DNA of 64,000 bases from the NCBI RefSeq assembly GCF_014287475.1, contig NZ_JACOPF010000001.1, forward strand, positions 558,001 through 622,000. The letters are read 5' to 3'. The notes under the pieces are model-generated. The model did no database searches. It saw nothing but the letters and a program-made list of their open reading frames with translations, and was not told where the DNA came from. Source of the stretch: Mediterraneibacter hominis. GTDB taxonomy: Bacteria; Bacillota; Clostridia; Lachnospirales; Lachnospiraceae. This document shows positions 61,008 to 64,000 of this stretch, in pieces (positions within the stretch are counted from its first letter, which is position 1; every line of letters begins with the position of its first letter). A program made the position numbers and the translations under genes.

Positions 61008-62792
61008 TTATATTGATCTTGTATATTCTTTTAGCCAGCTTCTTTCTTCTTCTGATAAATACGGTGCAATGTTTCTATATACCTCTGCATGATAGACATT
61101 CAGAAGTTCTTTTTCTCTTTCTTCCAGCTTTTCTGGATTGATGGCATCCAAATCAATCGGCACAAAAGTAAGCGTTTCAAAATACATAAACTGCCCGTAT
61201 TCATTTTTTTCTCCTGCGCGCACAAGAAGCTCATTTTCTAATCGGATTCCGTAGGATCCTTCGATATAAATCCCCGGCTCATCCGTAATCACCATATTTT
61301 CTTCTAACGGATGCATATCGCTTTTGCCGCATTTCCAGCGAAATCCAATAGGCGGCTCGTGAATATTCCCCAAATACCCTACTCCATGTCCAGTTCCATG
61401 GTTGAAGTTTAAACTTTCTCTCCAAAACGGTTCTCTTGCCGCATAATCTAAATTGGCTCCACTGCATCCATAGAGAAACCGTACGGCAGACAGCCGAAGC
61501 ATTCCTGCTGCGACCAGTGTAAAATGATTTTTTTCTTCCTGACTCACTTCACCGATGGCTACAGTCCGTGTAATATCTGTAGAGCCCTCAAGATAATTTC
61601 CTCCTGTGTCTGTAAGAAGAAGTCCTCCTTCTAAAATTTGTGCGTTTGTCTCTTCATTTGCACTATAGTGCACAATAGCGCCATGCTTCCCGTATGCACA
61701 AATCGGCGCAAAGCTTGGCCACAGGAACCCTTCCTGCTCTGCACGAAGGGCTTCCAGCTTCTTAGAAGCTTCCAGTTCTGTGAGCTCTTTTGCACCTGCA
61801 TTTTTCTTCAGCCAGTACATAAATTTTGTATGTGCGATTCCGTCTTTTAAATGGGCTCTTTTTATATTTTCCACCTCTGTCGGATTCTTTACACACTTCA
61901 TCATAATTTCCGGATTTTCTTTCCAGACGATCTTTGACTGCCCTGGAAGCTTCCGGTATAATGTATAATTTACTCTGTCTTTGTCTAAAAGCACCGTATC
62001 CTTCTGCAATTTTTTTATCTGTTCATAAATACGGCTGTAAGGCAAAATCGTAATTTTATTTTCTTTTAGTTCTCTTTTTATTTCTTCTGAAAATTTTCTT
62101 TCCTCCGCATAAAGCTCGGCTGTATCCAGTCTGATAATCATATAAGACAAAAACAAAGGGAAGTATTCTACATCCTGTCCCCGAAGATTTAAAATCCAGC
62201 CAATATCATCCAGACTCGTAAGCACATGCACATCTGTTTTATTTTCCTTCATAACATTTCTTATCTGCTCAAGCTTTTGTGCTGTGCTTTTTCCAGTATA
62301 CTTCAGAGGAAGGGAAAAAACACTCTTCTGTGATAAAGCAGGCTGTTCTTTCCACACAGAGGACGCTATATCTATATCATACAGGAGTACTCCGCCTTTT
62401 TCTTTTGCAATCTCCTCATATATACATCCTGTATTTACTCCTATTGTCCGGCCATCTACTCCGAGCACACCTCTATCCGGCAGCCTTTCTCTTAGAAATT
62501 CTTCCACCGAAGGAACCCTCGGCTCCCCCATGCGGTACAATTCAATTCCGCTGCCCTCAAGCTGTCTGGATGCCTGAAGAAAGTATCTCCCGTCTGTCCA
62601 AAGCCCTGCTTCTGTTTTTGCAAAAACGGCTGTACCTGCCGATCCGGTAAATCCGGTCAGGTATTCCCGCAGCTTAAAATGTTCTCCTACATACTCACTC
62701 TGATGATAATCCGCAGTTGGGATAATACATATGTCTATCTTAGCAGACTCCATGTATTCTCTTAATCTGCAAATCCTCTCTTTTCGATCCAT
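61008..62792 (-). CDS. M24 Xaa-Pro aminopeptidase
   Basis: Removes N-terminal residues before proline. It is 594 residues long, the three-domain long form. Two creatinase-like N domains precede the pita-bread catalytic domain with metal ligands in LLTDTGGNYLEGSTDITRT, NHGTGHGVG, TDEPGIYIEGSYGIRLENE. All five ligands seem present. The ATG at 62792 follows GAGGAGG; the long upstream frame extension runs through the promoter and is rejected. Confidence 0.92.
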   Translation of the reverse strand: MDRKERICRLREYMESAKIDICIIPTADYHQSEYVGEHFKLREYLTGFTGSAGTAVFAKTEAGLWTDGRYFLQASRQLEGSGIELYRMGEPRVPSVEEFLRERLPDRGVLGVDGRTIGVNTGCIYEEIAKEKGGVLLYDIDIASSVWKEQPALSQKSVFSLPLKYTGKSTAQKLEQIRNVMKENKTDVHVLTSLDDIGWILNLRGQDVEYFPLFLSYMIIRLDTAELYAEERKFSEEIKRELKENKITILPYSRIYEQIKKLQKDTVLLDKDRVNYTLYRKLPGQSKIVWKENPEIMMKCVKNPTEVENIKRAHLKDGIAHTKFMYWLKKNAGAKELTELEASKKLEALRAEQEGFLWPSFAPICAYGKHGAIVHYSANEETNAQILEGGLLLTDTGGNYLEGSTDITRTVAIGEVSQEEKNHFTLVAAGMLRLSAVRFLYGCSGANLDYAAREPFWRESLNFNHGTGHGVGYLGNIHEPPIGFRWKCGKSDMHPLEENMVITDEPGIYIEGSYGIRLENELLVRAGEKNEYGQFMYFETLTFVPIDLDAINPEKLEEREKELLNVYHAEVYRNIAPYLSEEERSWLKEYTRSI

Positions 62793-62817
62793 AAGATGCC
62801 TCCTCTTGACCTGTAAC

Positions 62818-62846
62818 ATTATATCACGAAAGCATTTCCAGCACAA
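62818..62846 (-). promoter_or_regulatory. Sigma-A promoter of the aminopeptidase operon
   Basis: Minus strand TTGTGC (62841-62846), 17 bp, TATAAT (62818-62823), 26 bp before the start. Confidence 0.8.
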
Positions 62847-62885
62847 ATGAATTTCATACAGAATAAAGCTGTAATCGGACAAAGA

Positions 62886-62931
62886 AAAAGGGTAAACCGC
62901 ATCCTTTTTCAAAAATGCCATTTACCCTTTT
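62886..62931 (-). terminator. Terminator after the oxaloacetate decarboxylase gene
   Basis: AAAAGGGTAAA pairs with TTTACCCTTTT with an inner GCAT/ATGC pair; on the minus strand a T-run follows. It lies 20 bp after the stop. Confidence 0.8.
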
Positions 62932-62950
62932 CGCTTTTACACATTATTTT

Positions 62951-64000
62951 CTAAACCGGATAGGAACCATTCTCTGTATCTGCTACTTTTGCGTCTACTT
63001 TTGTCTGCTGCGCTTCTCTGTATTTAAAGAAGTCTACTGCAACCTGCGGGAAAAGCGCATAGGTGAGAACATCCTCATCCTGCTGTATCCACTGTTCACA
63101 CTCTTTACGCAGTGTTTCCAGTTCATTTGGAATTAAGTCTGCCGGACGGCATGTAATTACTTCTGCATCTTCTCCAATTACTTTTTTCTGTATTTCCTCA
63201 TTAAACGGTTTTACTGTGGCACCATATTTGCCAGACAAAATATCCTTCGTCTCTTTTGTAGCCATCTTATACCGTTCGCCCATCAAAACATTAAATACTG
63301 CCTGTGTACCGACAATCTGTGAAGACGGTGTAACAAGCGGAGGCTCTCCTAAATCTTTACGCACACGCGGTACTTCTTCCAGAACATCGTAAAATTTATC
63401 CTCTGCGCCCTGTTCTTTTAACTGTGAGGTCAGGTTGGAGAGCATGCCTCCTGGAACCTGATATAAAAGGGTTTTGATATTAACACCCATATTCTTTGGA
63501 TTTAACAGTCCACTTTCCAGAGCATCATCTCGGATCGGTCTGAAGTAATCTGCAATCTCCGCAAGCAGATTCTGATCCAGGCCTGTGTCATACTCAGTGC
63601 CCTTGAAGGTCTCTACCATCACTTCTGTCGCCGGCTGTGAAGTTCCCAGGGCAAACGGTGACATTGCCGTATCAATGATGTCTGCACCGGCCTCTACTGC
63701 TTTTAAATAAGTCATAGAAGCTACACCGGACGTATAATGTGTATGCATCTCAATCGGAATATCAACAGCCTCTTTCAGCGCTGTCACAAGCTCTGTCGCC
63801 TGATATGGGCAGAGCAGACCTGCCATATCCTTGACACAGATAGAATTTGCGCCCATATCTTCAATTCTTTTTGCCAGCTCCATCCAATACTCTAAGGTAT
63901 ACGCATCTCCCAATGTATAGGACATTGCCACCTGTGCATGTGCCTTCTCTTTATTTGCAGCCGTCACTGCGGTCTGAAGGTTTCTGATGTCATTTAGACA
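62951..64000 (-). CDS. oadA: Oxaloacetate decarboxylase alpha chain / pyruvate carboxylase subunit B, 5' part cut off
   Basis: Carboxyltransferase subunit. The last 349 codons are visible; the frame is open to base 64000. HTHYTSGVASMTYLKAVEAG contains the HxH metal ligands, and PGGMLSNLTSQLKEQG is the PYC_OADA region. The protein ends ENGSYPV without a biotinyl domain, so a separate biotin carrier protein must exist elsewhere. In Lachnospiraceae this subunit may belong to a sodium-pumping decarboxylase. Confidence 0.92.
   Translation of the reverse strand, partial: CLNDIRNLQTAVTAANKEKAHAQVAMSYTLGDAYTLEYWMELAKRIEDMGANSICVKDMAGLLCPYQATELVTALKEAVDIPIEMHTHYTSGVASMTYLKAVEAGADIIDTAMSPFALGTSQPATEVMVETFKGTEYDTGLDQNLLAEIADYFRPIRDDALESGLLNPKNMGVNIKTLLYQVPGGMLSNLTSQLKEQGAEDKFYDVLEEVPRVRKDLGEPPLVTPSSQIVGTQAVFNVLMGERYKMATKETKDILSGKYGATVKPFNEEIQKKVIGEDAEVITCRPADLIPNELETLRKECEQWIQQDEDVLTYALFPQVAVDFFKYREAQQTKVDAKVADTENGSYPV

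Noticed and set aside
1..64000. CRISPR arrays, tRNA or rRNA genes, prophage or transposase genes
   Set aside because: No regularly spaced repeats, no cloverleaf-like intergenic sequence and no recombinase, integrase or transposase frame was found on reading both strands.

Overview
The window looks like a chromosomal segment of a spore-forming anaerobic Clostridium-class bacterium, most likely a Lachnospiraceae (Blautia / Mediterraneibacter / Dorea-like). The evidence is an alpha/beta small acid-soluble spore protein, GerW/YtfJ and YlbJ, a clostridial six-subunit Rnf complex with a nearby ApbE, the short HisG plus HisZ pair, L27 with the Firmicutes-type cleaved leader next to the Prp protease, and strong AGGAGG ribosome sites with consensus sigma-A promoters. 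Almost every gene is on the minus strand. The plus-strand exceptions are ylbJ, rpmB and apbE. Species assignment is inference; no 16S rRNA or tRNA gene was seen.

Layout, with minus-strand operons read from high to low coordinates. 1-9.7 kb: a radical-SAM pair with RNase E/G, a YbaK deacylase, aspartate kinase plus a CBS protein, then the ribosome operon rplU-prp-rpmA-obg-yhbY-nadD, which runs off the left edge. 9.8-14.9 kb: a histidine operon, hisZ-hisG-hisD-hisB, ending in a three-domain gene in which a HisF-like barrel that lacks both catalytic aspartates is fused to HisI and HisE. 15-22.5 kb: an RNA-modification and repair operon (rsmF-like, RsuA, HAD phosphatase, YgiQ, SDR, membrane protein, RluA, RecU). 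22.6-31.5 kb: an M23 peptidase, ylbJ, coaD/rsmD, a SASP, recG, yloV, yloU/gls24 and a cytidylate-kinase-like protein. 31.6-42.4 kb: rpmB, gerW with a DUF2953 gene, PBP with FtsW/RodA/SpoVE, a U32 peptidase, zapA, ruvAB, and a Gx-transporter/NusG-II pair.

42.5-49.6 kb is the electron-transport region. apbE (plus strand) faces the operon rnfCDGEAB (minus strand). Between their 3' ends lies an ogt DNA-repair gene flanked by two inverted ~150-bp structured repeats. Both flanking stop codons fall inside the repeats. The hairpin arms of the two copies differ by compensatory changes while the loop is invariant. This is the strongest candidate for something undescribed.

49.8-64 kb holds a CatA-like acetyltransferase, then cmk-ispH-rpsA. 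An accessory block (response regulator, BcrA-type ABC ATPase, permease, short histidine kinase and an ABC-F ATPase) separates cmk from yhiN. It carries a likely response-regulator operator (two 11-bp direct repeats, the second over the -35 box). The window closes with MurR/RpiR, an Xaa-Pro aminopeptidase and a truncated oxaloacetate decarboxylase alpha chain.
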